A DNA stretch of 64,000 bases, from contig NC_135141.1 in the NCBI RefSeq assembly GCF_051014445.1, positions 1,240,001 to 1,304,000 on the forward strand. The letters run 5' to 3'. Made by a program: the position numbers and the translations under genes. Of the stretch, positions 1 through 13,621 are shown piece by piece. The first letter of the stretch is position 1; each line of letters starts with the position of its first letter. The notes under the pieces were generated by a model. It saw only the letters and a list, made by a program, of their open reading frames with translations. It searched no databases and was not told the DNA's origin. The DNA is from Colletes latitarsis. Taxonomy: Eukaryota; Arthropoda; Insecta; Hymenoptera; Colletidae.

Positions 1-188
1 GCATAACCCAGACCTAACGCAGACCTAACCGGTTTTATCCTCTAAAATATTGATCGAAACCAGCTTTAATTGACTGCTACTGTGTGGCACCACATTACTA
101 TGTGATTCAAATTCGAAAAACCCCAGGATCTGGCCATCAAGTATGCGAAGAAGGCAAAATCATGAGCCAGATGCTTGCATAACCCAGA

Positions 189-206
189 CCTAACCCAGAC
201 CTAACC
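189..206 (-). repeat. Embedded telomere-like 11-bp repeat (example site)
   Basis: CCTAACCCAGA followed by CCTAACC on the + strand, i.e. TTAGGTCTGGG-type repeats on the - strand. The same one- or two-unit block occurs in nearly every monomer of the window, always in the same orientation, with common point variants (CCTAAACCAGA, CCTAACGCAGA, CCTAATCCAGA, CCTAACCCAAA). TTAGG is the usual insect telomere repeat, and 11-bp derivatives are known in Hymenoptera from memory. Whether these units are derived from a telomere or seed one is inference. Runs never exceed two units, so this is not a telomere tract itself. Confidence 0.6.
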
Positions 207-258
207 GATTTTATCCTCTAAAATATTGATCGAAACCAAGTTTGATGGGCCATTTCAG

Positions 259-270
259 TGTGGTACCACA
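259..270. other. 12-bp perfect palindrome in the monomer (example site)
   Basis: TGTGGTACCACA reads the same on both strands and occurs in a large share of monomers. Several variant classes change it partly: TGTGGTGCCACA and TGTGGCACCACA change only the centre, while GTGGTACCGC and GTGGTACTGC lose the right arm. A dyad of this kind could bind a dimeric protein or extrude a short cruciform. No protein is identified. A second, shorter dyad AACCGGTT sits directly after the telomere-like block. Confidence 0.6.
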
Positions 271-352
271 TTACTACGTGACTCGAACCCGAAGAAACCC
301 AGGATCTGGTCAACAAGTATGCGAAGAAGGCAAAATCATGAGCCAGATGCGT

Positions 353-517
353 GCATAACCCAGACCTAACCGGTGTCATCCTCTAAAATATTGATCGTAA
401 CCAAGTTTAATGGACTGTTTCAGTGTGGTACCACATTACTACGTGACCCAAACCCGAAAAAACCGAGGTTCCGGCCAACAAGTATGCGAAGAAGGCAAAA
501 TCATGAGCCAGATGCGG
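353..517. repeat. Reference short-form monomer (165 bp)
   Basis: The short form differs from the 176-bp form by exactly one CCTAACCCAGA unit: it reads GCATAACCCAGACCTAACCGG where the long form has CAGACCTAACC twice. The 11-bp difference is the only frequent length polymorphism in the array. I saw no monomer with three units. A short-form class with the word AATCAGG and ACATAACCGG instead of CCTAACCGG recurs at about 2,800, 4,890, 13,810, 31,530, 35,890, 39,030, 46,720, 55,320 and 59,500, and marks homologous positions of large repeat blocks. Confidence 0.88.
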
Positions 518-1800
518 GCATAAGCCAGACCTAACCCAGACCTAACCGGTTTTATCCTCTAAAATATTGATCGAAACCAGGTTTTATTGACTGTTACTGT
601 GTGGTACCACATTACTACGTGATTCAAATCCGAAAAAACCCAGGATCTGGCCAACGAGTATGCAAAGAAGGCAAAATCATGAGCCAGATGCGGGCATAAC
701 CCAGACCTAACCCAGACCTAACCGATTTTATCCTCTAAAATATTGATCGAAACCAGGTTTAATCGACTGTTTCAATGTGGAACAACATTACTACGTGATT
801 CAAACACGAAAAAACCCAGGATGTAGCCAACAAGTATGCGAAGAAGGCAAAATCATGAGCCAGATGCGGGCATAACCCAGACCTAACCCAGACCTAACCG
901 GTTTTATCCTGTAAAATATTGATCGAAACCAGCTTTAATTGACTGTTTCAATGTGGTTCAACATTACTACGTGATTCAAATTCGAGAAAACCCGGGATCT
1001 GGCCAACAAGTATGCGAAGAAGTCAAAATCATGAGCCAGATGCGGGCATAACCCAGACCTAATCCAGACCTAACCGGTGTCATCCTTTAAAATATTGATC
1101 GAAACCATGTTTAGTGGACTGTATCAGTGTGGTACCACATTACTATGTAACTCAAACACGAAAAAACCCATGATCTGGCCAACAAGAATGCGAAGAAGGC
1201 AAAATCATGAGCCAGATGCGGGCATAACACAGACCTAACTCAGACCTAACCGGTTTTATCCTCTAAAATATTGATCGAAACCAGATTTAGTTGACTGTTT
1301 CGTTGTGGTACCGCATTACTACGTGATTCAAACAGGGTAAAACAAAGGTTCTGGCCAACAAGTATGCGATGAAGGCTGAATCATGATCGAGATGCGGGCA
1401 TAACCCAGACCTAACCCAAACCTAACCGGTGTTATCCTCCAAAATATTGATCGAAACCAGGTTTAGTTGACTGTTTCGTTGTGGTACTGCGTTACTACGC
1501 CATTCAAACAGGTTAAAACCCAGGTTCTGGCCAACAAGTATGCGATGAAGCCAGAATCATGAGCGAGACGCGGGCATAACCCAGACCTTACCCAGACCTA
1601 ACCGGAGTTATCGTCCAAAATATTGATCGAAACCAAATTTAATGGATTGTTTCTGTGTGGTACCACATTACTACGTGATTCAAAACCGAAAAAACCCAGG
1701 ATCAGGCCAACAAGTATGCGAAGAAGGCAAAATCATATGCCAGATGCAGGCATAACCCAGACTTAACGCAGACCTAACCGGTTTTATCCTCTAAAATATT
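353..1800. repeat. Higher-order block, copy a (partner 11,892-13,339)
   Basis: About eight monomers in the same class order recur at a shift of 11,539 bp. Marker words match at the shifted position: CCAACGAGTA at 651 and 12,190, and ACCCATGATCTGG at about 1,166 and 12,705. The match ends near 1,800, where copy a continues AGCTTTAATTGACTGCTAC but the partner continues AGGTTTAGTTGACTG. The core order is: CGAGTATG monomer, GATGTAGCC monomer, CCCGGGATC monomer, CCCATGATC monomer, GATTTAG/TACCGC monomer, TACTGCGTT monomer, GAGTTATCG monomer. This is the most repeated block type of the window, seen again between about 16,200 and 28,900. Confidence 0.75.
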
Positions 1801-2609
1801 GATCGAAACCAGCTTTAATTGACTGCTACTGTGTGGTACCACATTACTACGTGATTCAAATCCGCAAAAACCCAGGATCTGGCCAACAAGTATGCAGAGA
1901 AGGCAAAATCATGAGCCAGATGCGCGCATAACCCAGACCTAAACCAGACCTAACCGGTGTCATCCTCTAAAATATTGATCGAAACCAAGTTTAATGGGCC
2001 GTTTCAGTGTGGTACCACATTACTACGTGACTGAGACCCGAATAAACCCAGGATCTGGCCAACAAGTATGCGAAGAAGGCAAAATCATGAGCCAGATGCG
2101 TGCATAACCCAGACCTAACCCAGACCTAACCGGTTTTATCCTGTAAAATATTGATCGAAACCAGCTTCAATTGACTGTTTCAATGCGGTACAACATTACT
2201 ACCTGATTCAAATTCGAGAAAACCCAGAATCTGGCCAACAAGTATGCGAAGAAGGCAAAATCATGAGCCAGATGCGGGCCTTAACCAGACGTAACCCAGA
2301 CCTAACCGGTTTTATCCTCTAAAATATTGATCGAACCAGTTTTTATTGACTGTTACTGTGTGGTACCACATTACTACGTGATTCAAATCCGAAAAAACCC
2401 ACGATCTGGCCAACAAGTATGCAAAGAAGGTAAAATCATGAGCCAAATGCGGGCATAACCCAGACCTAACCCAGACCTAACCGGTGTCATCCTTTAAAAT
2501 ATTGATCGAAACCAAGTTTAATGGACTGTTTCAGTGTGGTACCACATTACTACGTGACTCAAACCCGAAAAAACCCAGGATGTAGCCAACAAGTATGCGA
2601 AGAAGACAA

Positions 2610-4180
2610 AATCATGAGCCAGATGCGGACATAAGCCAGACCTAACCCAGACCTAACCGGCTTTATCCTCTAAAATATTGATCGAAACCAGGTTTAATCG
2701 ACAGCTTCAATGTGGTACAACATTACTACGTGATTCAAACCCGATAAAACCCAGGATGTAGCCAACAAGTATGCGAAGAAGGCAAAATCATGAGCCAGAT
2801 GCGGGCATAACCCAGACATAACCGGTTTTGTCCTCTAAAATATTGATCGAAATCAGGTTTAATTGACTGTTACCGTGTGGTGCCACATTACTATCTGATT
2901 CAAACCCGAGAAGACCACGGATGTGGCCAGCAAGAATGCGAAGAAGGCAAAATCATGAGCCAGATGCGGGCATAAGCCAGACCTAACCGGTTTTATCCTC
3001 TAAAATATTGATCGAAACCAGGTTTTATTGACTGTTACTGTGTGGTACCATATTACTACGTGATTCAAATCCGAAAAAACCCAGGATCTGGCCAACAAGT
3101 ATGCAAAGAAGGCAAAATCATGAGCCAGATGCGGGCATAAGCCAGACCTAACCCAGACATAACCGGTGTAATCATTTAAAATATTGATCGAAACCAAGTT
3201 TAGTGAATTGCTTCAGTGTGGTACCACATTACTACGTGACTCAAACCCGAAAAAACCCAGGATCTGGCCAACAAGTATGCGAAGAAGGCAAAATCATGAG
3301 CCAGATGCGGGCATAAGCCAGACCTAACCCAGACCTAACCGGTTTTATCCTCTAAAATATTGGTCGAAACCAGGTTTTATTGACTGTTACTGTGTGGTAC
3401 CACATTACTACGTGATTCAAATCCGAAAAAACCCAGGATCTGGCCAACAAGTATGCAAAGAAGGCAAAATCATGAGCCAGATGCGCGCATAACCCAGACC
3501 TAACCCAGACCTAACCGGTTTTATCCTCTAAAATATTGATCGAAACCAGATTTAGTTGACTGTTTCGTTGTGGTACCGCATTACTACGTGATTCAAACAG
3601 GGTAAAACCCAGGTTCTGGCCAACAAGTATGCGATGAAGGCTGAATCATGATCGAGATGCGGGCATAACCCAGACCTAACCCAGACCTAACCGGTGTTAT
3701 CCTCCAACATATTGATCGAAACCAGGTTTAGTTGACTGTTTCGTTGTGGTACTGCGTTACTACGCCATTCAAACAGGGTAAAACCCAGGTTCTGGCCAAC
3801 AAGTATGCGATGAAGGCAGAATCATGAGCGAGACGCGGGCTTAACCCAGACCTAACCCAGACCTAACCGGTTTTATACTCTAAAATATTCATCGAAACCA
3901 GGTATTATTGACTATTACTGTGTGGTACCACATTACAACCTGATTCAAATCCGAAAAAGCCCAGGATCTGGCCAACAAGTATGCAAAGAAGGCAAAATCA
4001 TGAGCCAGATGCGGGCATAACCCAGAAATAATCCAGACCTAACCGGTGTCATCTTTTAAAATATTGATCGAAACCAAGTTTAGTGGACTGTTTCAGTGTG
4101 GTACCACATTACTACGTAACTCAAACACGAAAAAACCCAGGATCTGGCCAACAAGTATGCGAAGAAGGCAAAATCATGAG
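2610..4180. repeat. Higher-order block (partner 13,622-15,192)
   Basis: A 1.57-kb run of monomers recurs at a shift of 11,012 bp. Rare words align: GCGGACATAAGCC (2,625 and 13,637), ACCGGTTTTG (2,821 and 13,833), and the TACTCTAAAATATTCATC monomer near 3,870 and 14,880. The shift is one base more than a multiple of 11, which fits a single-base indel in a homopolymer between the copies; an extra A is visible near 7,966 and again near 9,895. Part of the same block is also found at 10,497-11,167. Confidence 0.7.
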
Positions 4181-5572
4181 CCAGATGCTCGCATAACCCA
4201 GACCTAAACCAGACCTAACCGGTGTCATCCTCTAAAATATTGATCGAAACCAAGTTTAATGGGCCGTTTCAGTGTGGTACCACATTACTACGTGACTGAG
4301 ACCCGAATAAACCCAGGATCTGGCCAACAAGTATGCGAAGAAGGCAAAATCATGAGCCAGATGCATGCATAACCCAGACCTAACCCAGACCTAACCGGTT
4401 TTATCCTGTAAAATATTGATCGAAACCAGCTTTAATTGACTGTTTCAATGTGGCACAACATTACTACCTGATTCAAATTCGAGAAAACCCAGGATCTGGC
4501 CAACAAGTATGCGAAGAAGGCAAAATCATGAGCCAGATGCGGGCCTTAACCAGACGTAACCCAGACCTAACCGGTTTTATCCTCTAAAATATTGATCGAA
4601 ACCAGCTTTAATTGACTGCTACTGTGTGGCACCACATTACTACGTGATTCAAATCCGAAAAAACCCAGGATCTGGCCAACAAGTATGCAAAGAAGGCAAA
4701 ATCATGAGCCAGATGCGCGCATAACCCAGACCTAAACCAGACCTAACCGGTGTCATCCTCTAAAATATTGATCGAAACCAAGCTTAATGGGCCGTTTCAG
4801 TGTGGTACCACATTACTACGTGACTGAAACCCGAAAAAACCCAGGATGTAGCCAACAAGTATGCGAAGAAGGCAAAATCATGAGCCAGATGCGGGCATAA
4901 CCCAGACGTAACCGGTTTTGTCCTCTAAAATATTGATCGAAATCAGGTTTAATTGACTGTTACCGTGTGGTGCCACATTACTATCTGATTCAAACCCGAG
5001 AAGACCACGGATGTGGCCAGCAAGAATGCGAAGAAGGCAAAATCATGAGCCAGATGCGGGCATAAGCCAGACCTAACCGGTTTTATCCTCTAAAATATTG
5101 ATCGAAACCAGGATTTATTGACTGTTACTGTGTGGTACCACATTGCTACGTGATTCAAATCCGAAAAAACCCAGGATCTGGCCAGCAAGTATGCAAAGAA
5201 GGCAAAATCATGAGCCAGATGCGGGCATAAGCCAGACCTAACCCAGACATAACCGGTGTAATCCTTTAAAATATTGATCGAAACCAAGTTTAATGAATTG
5301 CTTCAGTGTGGTACCACATTACTACGTGACTCAAACCCGAAAAAACCCAGGATCTGGCCAACAAGTATGCGAAGAAGGCAAAATCATGAGCCAGATGCGG
5401 GCATAAGCCATACCTAACCCAGACCTAACCGGTTTTATCCTCTAAAATATTGGTCGAAACCAGGTTTTATTGACTGTTACTGTGTGGTACCACATTACTA
5501 CGTGATTCAAATCCGAAAAAACCCAGGATCTGGCCAACAAGTATGCAAAGAAGGCAAAATCATGAGCCAGAT
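2750..5572. repeat. Pair of 0.73-kb blocks repeated at 2,090 bp
   Basis: The monomer series at 2,750-3,482 recurs at 4,840-5,572. It begins with the ACATAACCGGTTTTGTCC short-form monomer (ACGTAACCGG in the second copy) and runs through the AATCAGG and GGTTTTATTG (GGATTTATTG in the second copy) monomers. The shift equals 12 monomers (190 x 11 bp). Between the two copies lies a different monomer series, so this is a segmental duplication inside the array and not a simple tandem block. Confidence 0.65.
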
Positions 5573-8500
5573 GCGGGCATAACCCAGACCTAACCCAGAC
5601 CTAACCGGTTTTATCCTCTAAAATATTGATCGAAACCAGGTTTAATCGACTGTTTCAATGTGGGACAACATTACTACGTGATTCAAACCCGAAAAAACCC
5701 AGAATGTAGCCAACAAGTATGCGAAGAAGGCAAAATCATGAGCCAGATGCGGGCATAACCCAGACCTAACCCAGACCTAACCGGTTTTATCCTGTAAAAT
5801 ATTGATCGAAACCAGCTTTAATTGACTGTTTCAATGTGGTTCAACATTACTACGTGATTCAAATTCGAGAAAACCCAGGATCTGGCCAACAAGTATGCGA
5901 AGAAGTCAAAATCATGAGCCAGATGCGGGCATAACCCAGACCTAACCCAGACCTAACCGGTGTCATCCTTTAAAATATTGATCGAAACCAAGTTTAGTGG
6001 ACTGTTTCAGTGTGGTACCACATTACTACGTAACTCAAACACGAAAAAACCCAGGATCTGGCCAACAAGAATGCGAAGAAGGCAAAATCATGAGCCAGAT
6101 GCGGGCATAACACAGACCTAACCCAGACCTAACCGGTTTTATCCTCTAAAATATTGATCGAAACCAGATTTAGTTGACTGCTTCGTTGTGGTACCGCATT
6201 ACAACGTGATTCAAACAGGGTAAAACCCAGGTTCTGGCCAACAAGTATGCGATGAAGGCTGAATCATGATCGAGATGCGGGCATAACCCAGACCTAACCC
6301 AGACCTAACCGCTGTTATCCTCCAAAATATTGATCGAAACCAGGTTTAGTTGACTGATTCGTTGTGGTACTGCGTTACTACGCCATTCAAACAGGGTATA
6401 ACCCACGTTCTGGCCAACAAGTATGTGATGAAGGCAGAATCTTGAGCGAGACGCGGGCATAACCCAGACCTAACCCAGACCTATCCCGAGTTATCGTCCA
6501 AAATATTGATCGAAACCAAATTTAATGGATTGTTTCTGTGTGGTACCACATTACTACGTGATTCAAAACCGAAAAAACCCAGGATCAGGCCAACAAGTAT
6601 GCGAAGAAGGCAAAATCATGTGCCAGATGCAGGCATAACCCAGACCTAACGCAGACCTAACCGGTTTTATCCTCTAAAATATTGATCGTAACCAGCTTTA
6701 ATTGACTGCTACTGTGTGGTACCACATTACTACGTGATTCAAATCCGCAAAAACCCAGGATCTGGCCAACAAGTATGCAAAGAAGGCAAAATCATGAGCC
6801 AGATGCTCGCATAACCCAGACCTAAACCAGACCTAACCGGTGTCATCCTCTAAAATATTGATCGAAACCAAGTTTAATGGGCCGTTTCAGTGTGGTACCA
6901 CATTACTACGTGACTGAGACCCGAATAAACCCAGGATCTGGCCAACAAGTATGCGAAGAAGGCAAAATCATGAGCCAGATGCGTGCATAACCCAGACCTA
7001 ACCCAGACCTAACCGGTTTTATCCTGTAAAATATTGATCGAAACCAGCTTTAATTGACTGTTTCAATGTGGTACAACACTACTACCTGATTCAAATTCGA
7101 GAAAACCCAGGATCTGGCCAACAAGTATGCGAAGAAGGCAAAATCATGAGCCAGATGCGGGCCTTAACCAGACGTAACCCAGACCTAACCGGTTTTATCC
7201 TCTAAAATATTGATCGAAACCAGTTTTTATTGACTGTTACTGTGTGGTACCACATTACTACGTGATTCAAATCCGAAAAAACCCAGTATCTGGCCAACAA
7301 GTATGCAAAGAAGGTAAAATCATGAGCCAGATGTGGGCATAACCCAGACCTAACCCAGACCTAACCGGTGTCATCCTTTAAAATATTGATCGAAACCAAG
7401 TTTAATGGACAGTTTCAGTGTGGTACCACATTACTACGTGACTCAAACCCGAAAAAATCCAGGATGTAGCCAACAAGTATGCGAAGAAGACAAAATCATG
7501 AGCCAGATGCGGACATAACCCAGACCTAACCGGTTTTATCCTCTAAAATATTGATCGAAACCAGGTTTAATCGACAGTTTCAATGTGGCACAACATTACT
7601 ACGTGATTCAAACCCGAAAAAACCCAGGATGTAGCCAACAAGTATGCGAAGAAGGCAAAATCATGAGCCAGATGCGGGCATAACCCAGACATAACCGGTT
7701 TTGTCCTCTAAAATATTGATCGAAACCAGGATTTATTGACTGTTACTGTGTGGTACCACATTGCTACGTGATTGAAATCCGAAAGAACCCAGGATCTGGC
7801 CAGCAAGTATGCAAAGAAGGCAAAATCATGAGCCAGATGCGGGCATAAGCCAGACCTAACCCAGACATAACCGGTGTAATCCTTTAAAATATTGATCGAA
7901 ACCAAGTTTAATGTATTGCTTCAGTGTGGTACCACATTACTACGTGACTCAAACCCGAAAAAAACCCAGGATCTGGCCAACAAGTATGCGAAGAAGGCAA
8001 AATCATGAGCCAGATGCGGGCATAAGCCAGACCTAACCCAGACCTAACCGGTTTTATCCTCTAAAATATTGGTCGAAACCAGGTTTTATTGACTGTTACT
8101 GTGTGGTACCACATTACTACGTGATTCAAATCCGAAAAAACCCAGGATCTGGCCAACAAGTATGCAAAGAAGGCAAAATCATGAGCCAGATGCGGGCATA
8201 ACCCAGACCTAACCCAGACCTAACCGGTTTTATCCTCTAAAATATTGATCGAAACAAGGTTTAATCGACTGTTTCAATGTGGGACAACATTACTACGTGA
8301 TTCAAACACGAAAAAACCCAGAATGTAGCCAACAAGTATGCGAAGAAGGCAAAATCATGAGCCAGATGCGGGCATAACCCAGACCTAACCCAGACCTAAC
8401 CGGTTTTATCCTGTAAAATATTGATCGAAACCAGGTTTAGTTGACTGTTTCAATGTGGTTCAATATTACTACGTGATTGAAATTCGAGAAAACCCTGGAT

Positions 8501-11500
8501 CTGGCCAACAAGTATGCGAAGAAGTCAAAATCATGAGCCAGATGCTGGCATAAGCCAGACCTAACCCAGACCTAACCGGTTTTATCCTCTAAAATATTGG
8601 TCGAAACCAGGTTTTATTGACTGTTACTGTGTGGTACCACATCACTACGTGATTCAAATCCGAAAAAACCCAGGATCTGGCCAACAAGTATGCAAAGAAG
8701 GCAAAATCATGAGCCAGATGCGGGCATAACCCAGACCTAATCCAGACCTAACCGGTGTCATCTTTTAAAATATTGATCGAAACCAAGTTTAGTGGACTGT
8801 TTCAGTGTGGTACCACATTACTACGTAACTCAAACACGAAAAAACCCAGGATCTGGCCAACAAGTATGCGAAGAAGGCAAAATCATGAGCCAGATGCGCG
8901 CATAGCCCAGACCTAACCCAAACCTAACCGGTGTTATCCTCCAAAATATAGATCGAAGACAAATTTAATGGACTGTTTCTCTGTGGTACCGCATTACTAC
9001 GTGATTCAAACCCGATGAAACCCAGGATCTGGCCAACAAGTATGCAAAGAAGGCAAAATCATGAGCCAGATGCGCGCATAAACCAGACCTAACCCAAACC
9101 TAACCGGTGTTATCCTCTAAAATATTGATCGAAACTAGGTTTAATTGACTGTTTCACTGTGGTACCACATCACTACGTGATTCAAACTAGAAAAACCCAG
9201 GATCAGGCCAACAAGTATGCGAAGAAGGCAAAATCATGAGCCAGATGCGGGCATAACCCAGACCTAACCCAGACCTAACCGATTTTATCCTCTAAAATAT
9301 TGATCGAAGACAAATTTAATGGACTGTTTCTGTGTGGTACCGCATTACTACGTGATTCAAAACCGAAAATACCCAGGATCAGGCCAACAAGTATGCGAAG
9401 AAGGCAAAATCATGTGCCAGATGCGCGCATAACCCAGACCTAAACCAGACCTAACCGGTGTCGTCCTCTAAAATATTGATCGAAACCAAGTTTAATGGGC
9501 CGTTTCAGTGTGGTACCACATTACTACGAGACTGAAACCAGAAAAAACCCAGGATCAGGCCAACAAGTATGTGAAGAAGGCAAAATCATGAGCCAGATGC
9601 GTGCACAACCCAGACCTAACCCAGACCTAACCGGTGTCATCCTCTAAAATATTGATCGAAACCAGCTTTAATTGACTGTTTCAGTGTGGTACCACATTAC
9701 TACGTGACCCAAACCCGAAGAAACCCAGGTTCCGGCCAACAAGTATGCGAAGAAGGCAAAATCATGAGCCAGATGCGGGCATAAGCCAGACCTAACCCAG
9801 ACCTAACCGGTTTTATCCTCTAAAATATTGATCGAAACCAGGTTTTATTGACTGTTACTGTGTGGTACCACATTACTACGTGATTCAAATCCGAAAAAAA
9901 CCCAGGATCTGGCCAACAAGTATGCAAAGAAGGCAAAATCATGGGCCAGATGCGGGCATAACCCAGACCTAACCCAGACCTAACCGGTTTTATCCTTTAA
10001 AATATTGACCGAAACCAGGTTTAATCGACTGTTTCAATGTGGGACAACATTACTACGTGATTCAAACACGAAAAAACCCAGGATGTAGCCAACAAGTATG
10101 CGAAGAAGGCAAAATCATGAGCCAGATGCGGGCATAACCCAGACCTAACCCAGACCTATCCGGTTTTATCCTGTAAAATATTGATCGAAACCAGCTTTAA
10201 TTGACGGTTTCAATGTGGTTCAACATTACTACGTGATTCAAATTCGAGAAAACCCGGGATCTGGCCAACAAGTATGCGAAGAAGTCAAAATCATGAGCCA
10301 GATGCTGGCATAACCCAGACCTAATCCAGACCTAATCGTTGTCATCCTTTAAAATATTGATCGAAACCAAGTTTAGTGGACTGTTTCAGTGTGGTACCAC
10401 ATTACTACCTAACTCAAACACGAAAAAACCCAGGATCTGGCCAACAAGAATGCGAAGAAGGCAAAATCATTAGCCAGATGCGGGCATAACACAGACCTAA
10501 CCCAGACCTAACCGGTTTTATCCTCTAAAATATTGATCGAAACCAGATTTAGTTGACTGTTTCGTTGTGGTACCGCATTACTACGCGATTCAAACAGGGT
10601 AAAACCCAGGTTCTGGCCAACAAGTATGCGATGAAGGCTGAATCATGATCGAGATGCGGGCATAACCCAGACCTAACCCAGACCTAACCGGTGTTATCCT
10701 CCAACATATTGATCGAAACCAGGTTTAGTTGACTGTTTCGTTGTGGTACTGCGTTACTACGCCATTCAAACAGGGCAAAACCCAGGTTCTGGCCAACAAG
10801 TATGCGATGAAGGCAGAATCATGAGCGAGACGCGGGCTTAACCCAGACCTAACCCAGACCTAACCGGTTTTATACTCTAAAATATTCATCGAAACCAGGT
10901 ATTATTGACTATTACTGTGTGGTACCACATTACAACGTGATTCAAATCCGAAAAAGCCCAGGATCTGGCCAACAAGTATGCAAAGAAGGCAAAATCATGA
11001 GCCAGATGCGGGCATAACCCAGAAATAATCCAGACCTAACCGGTGTCATCTTTTAAAATATTGATCGAAACCAAGTTTAGTGGACTGTTTCAGTGTGGTA
11101 CCACATTACTACGTAACTCAAACACGAAAAAACCCAGGATCTGGCCAACAAGTATGCGAAGAAGGCAAAATCATGAGCCAGATGCGCGCATAACCCAGAC
11201 CTAACCCAGACCTAACCGGTGTTATCCTCCAAAATATAGATCGAAGACAAATTTAATGGACTGTTTCTGTGTGGTACCGCATTACTACGTGATTCAAACC
11301 CGATGAAACCCAGGATCTGGCCAACAAGTATGCAAAGAAGGCAAAATCATGAGCCAGATGCGCGCATAACCCAGACCTAACCCAAACCTAACCGGTGTCA
11401 TCCTCTAAAATATTGATCGAAACCAAGTTTAATGGGCCATTTCAGTGTGGTACCACATTACTACGTGACTGAAACCCGAAAAAACCCAGGATCTGGCCAA

Positions 11501-13621
11501 CAAGTATGCGAAGAAGGCAAAATCATGAGCCAGATGCTTGCATAACCCAGACCTAACCCAGACCTAACCGATTTTATCCTCTAAAATATTGATCGAAACC
11601 AAGTTTAATGGGCCATTTCAGTGTGGTACCACATTACTACGTGACTCAAACCCGAAGAAACCCAGGATCTGGTCAACAAGTATGCGAAGAAGGCAAAATC
11701 ATGAGCCAGATGCGTGCATAACCCAGACCTAACCGGTGTCATCCTCTATAATATTGATCGTAACCAAGTTTAATGGACTGTTTCAGTGTGGTACCACATT
11801 ACTACGTGACTGAAACCCGAAAAAACCCAGGATCTGGCCAACAAGTATGCGAAGAAGGCAAAATCATGAGCCAGATGCTTGCATAACCCAGACCTAACCC
11901 AGACCTAACCGATTTTATCCTCTAAAATATTGATCGAAACCAAGTTTAATGGGCCATTTCAGTGTGGTACCACATTACTACGTGACCCAAACCCGAAAAA
12001 ACCCAGGTTCCGGCCAACAAGTATGCGAAGAAGGCAAAATCATGAGCCAGATGCGGGCATAAGCCAGACCTAACCCAGACCTAACCGGTTATATCCTCTA
12101 AAATATTGATCGAAACCAGGTTTTATTGACTGTTACTGTGTGGTACCACATTACTACGTGATTCAAATCCGAAAAAACCCAGGATCTGGCCAACGAGTAT
12201 GCAAAGAAGGCAATATCATGAGCCAGATGCGGGCATAACCCAGACCTAACCCAGACCTAACCGGTTTTATACTCTAAAATATTGATCGAAACCAGGTTTA
12301 ATCGACTGTTTCAATGTGGGACAACATTACTACGTGATTCAAACACGAAAAAACCCAGGATGTAGCCAACAAGTATGCGAAGAAGGCAAAATCATGAGCC
12401 AGATGCGGGCATAACCCAGACCTAACCCAGACCTAACCGGTTTTATCCTGTAAAATATTGATCGAAACCAGCTTTAATTGACTGTTTCAATGTGGTTCAA
12501 CATTACTACGTGATTCAAATTCGAGAAAACCCGGGATCTGGCCAACAAGTATGCGAAGAAGTCAAAATCATGAGCCAGATGCGGGCATAACCCAGACCTA
12601 ATCCAGACCTAACCGGTGTCATCCTTTAAAATATTGATCGAAACCAAGTTTAGTGGACTGTATCAGTGTGGTACCACATTACTACGTAACTCAAACACGA
12701 AAAAACCCATGATCTGGCCAACAAGAATGCGAAGAAGGCAAAATCATGAGCCAGATGCGGGCATAACACAGACCTAACTCAGACCTAACCGTTTTTATCC
12801 TCTAAAATATTGATCGAAACCAGATTTAGTTGACTGTTTCGTTGTGGTACCGCATTACTACGTGATTCAAACAGGGTAAAACCCAGGTTCTGGCCAACAA
12901 GTATGCGATGAAGGCTGAATCATGATCGAGACGCGGGCATAACCCAGACCTAACCCAAACCTAACCGGTGTTATCCTCCAAAATATTGATCGAAACCAGG
13001 TTTAGTTGACTGTTTCGTTGTGGTACTGCGTTACTACGCCATTCAAACAGGTTAAAACCCAGGTTCTGGCCAACAAGTATGCGATGAAGGCAGAATCATG
13101 AGCGAGACGCGGGCATAACCCAGACCTAACCCAGACCTAACCGGAGTTATCGTCCAAAATATTGATCGAAACCAAATTTAATGGTTTGTTTCTGTGTGGT
13201 ACCACATTACTAAGTGATTCAAAACCGAAAAAACCCAGGATCAGGCCAACAAGTATGCGAAGAAGGCAAAATCATGTGCCAGATGCAGGCATAACCCAGA
13301 CCTAACGCAGACCTAACCGGTTTTATCCTCTAAAATATTGATCGAAACCAGGTTTAGTTGACTGTTTCGTTGTGGTACTGCGTTACTACGCCATTCAAAC
13401 AGGTTAAAACCCAGGTTCTGGCCAACAAGTATGCGAAGAAGGCAAAATCATGAGCCAGATGCGGGCCTTAACCAGACGTAACCCAGACCTAACCGGTTTT
13501 ATCCTCTAAAATATTGATCGAAACCAGTTTTTATTGACTGTTACTGTGTGGTACCACATTACTACGTGATTCAAATCCGAAAAAACCCAGGATCTGGCCA
13601 ACAAGTATGCAAAGAAGGCAA
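5573..13621. repeat. Satellite stretch with mixed block copies
   Basis: Only satellite is seen here. It contains a partial copy of the 4,190-4,560 region at a shift of 2,618 bp (the GATGCTCGCATAACC monomer at 4,186 and 6,804). A less regular stretch at about 8,880-9,700 follows, with GAAGACAAATTT and GAAACTAGG monomers that are uncommon elsewhere. The partners of the blocks at 3,500-4,170 and 353-1,800 are also in this stretch. Single-base insertions in the A-run after CCG occur near 7,966 and 9,895. There are no genes. Confidence 0.8.

Larger units (their letters stand above)
177..352. repeat. Reference full-length monomer (176 bp)
   Basis: A typical long-form monomer, given so the parts can be located. 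The telomere-like block CCTAACCCAGA plus CCTAACC is at 189-206. The box AAAATATTGATCGAAACC is at about 221-238. The variable segment lies at about 239-258. The 12-bp palindrome TGTGGTACCACA is at 259-270. The conserved tail, CCCAGGATCTGG through CAGATGC, fills the rest. Across the array the box and the tail change least. The segment just before the palindrome (GGTTTAATTGACTGTTTC and variants) and the two flanks of the palindrome define the monomer classes. Confidence 0.9.

Noticed and set aside
1..360. CRISPR-like array (regular repeats with variable segments)
   Set aside because: The whole period, not only a short repeat, is homologous between units; the variable part is a set of related classes and not unique spacers, and the context is eukaryotic.
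3000..3197. Recurrent 65-codon minus-strand frame (MVSINIL...), also at 5,090, 7,708, 14,012, 31,722, 36,077, 39,223, 40,785, 41,137, 46,912, 55,517, 57,079, 59,697, 61,589 and 62,799
   Set aside because: Each spans a bit more than one satellite monomer and reappears wherever the same monomer classes adjoin. It is a chance open frame multiplied by block duplication, with no initiation context or family resemblance. It is useful only as a marker of homologous blocks.
3554..3590. Possible CENP-B box in monomers with GTTTCGTTGTGGTACCGC
   Set aside because: The first half resembles TTCGTTG of the mammalian box, but the required central A and the CGGGA half are absent.
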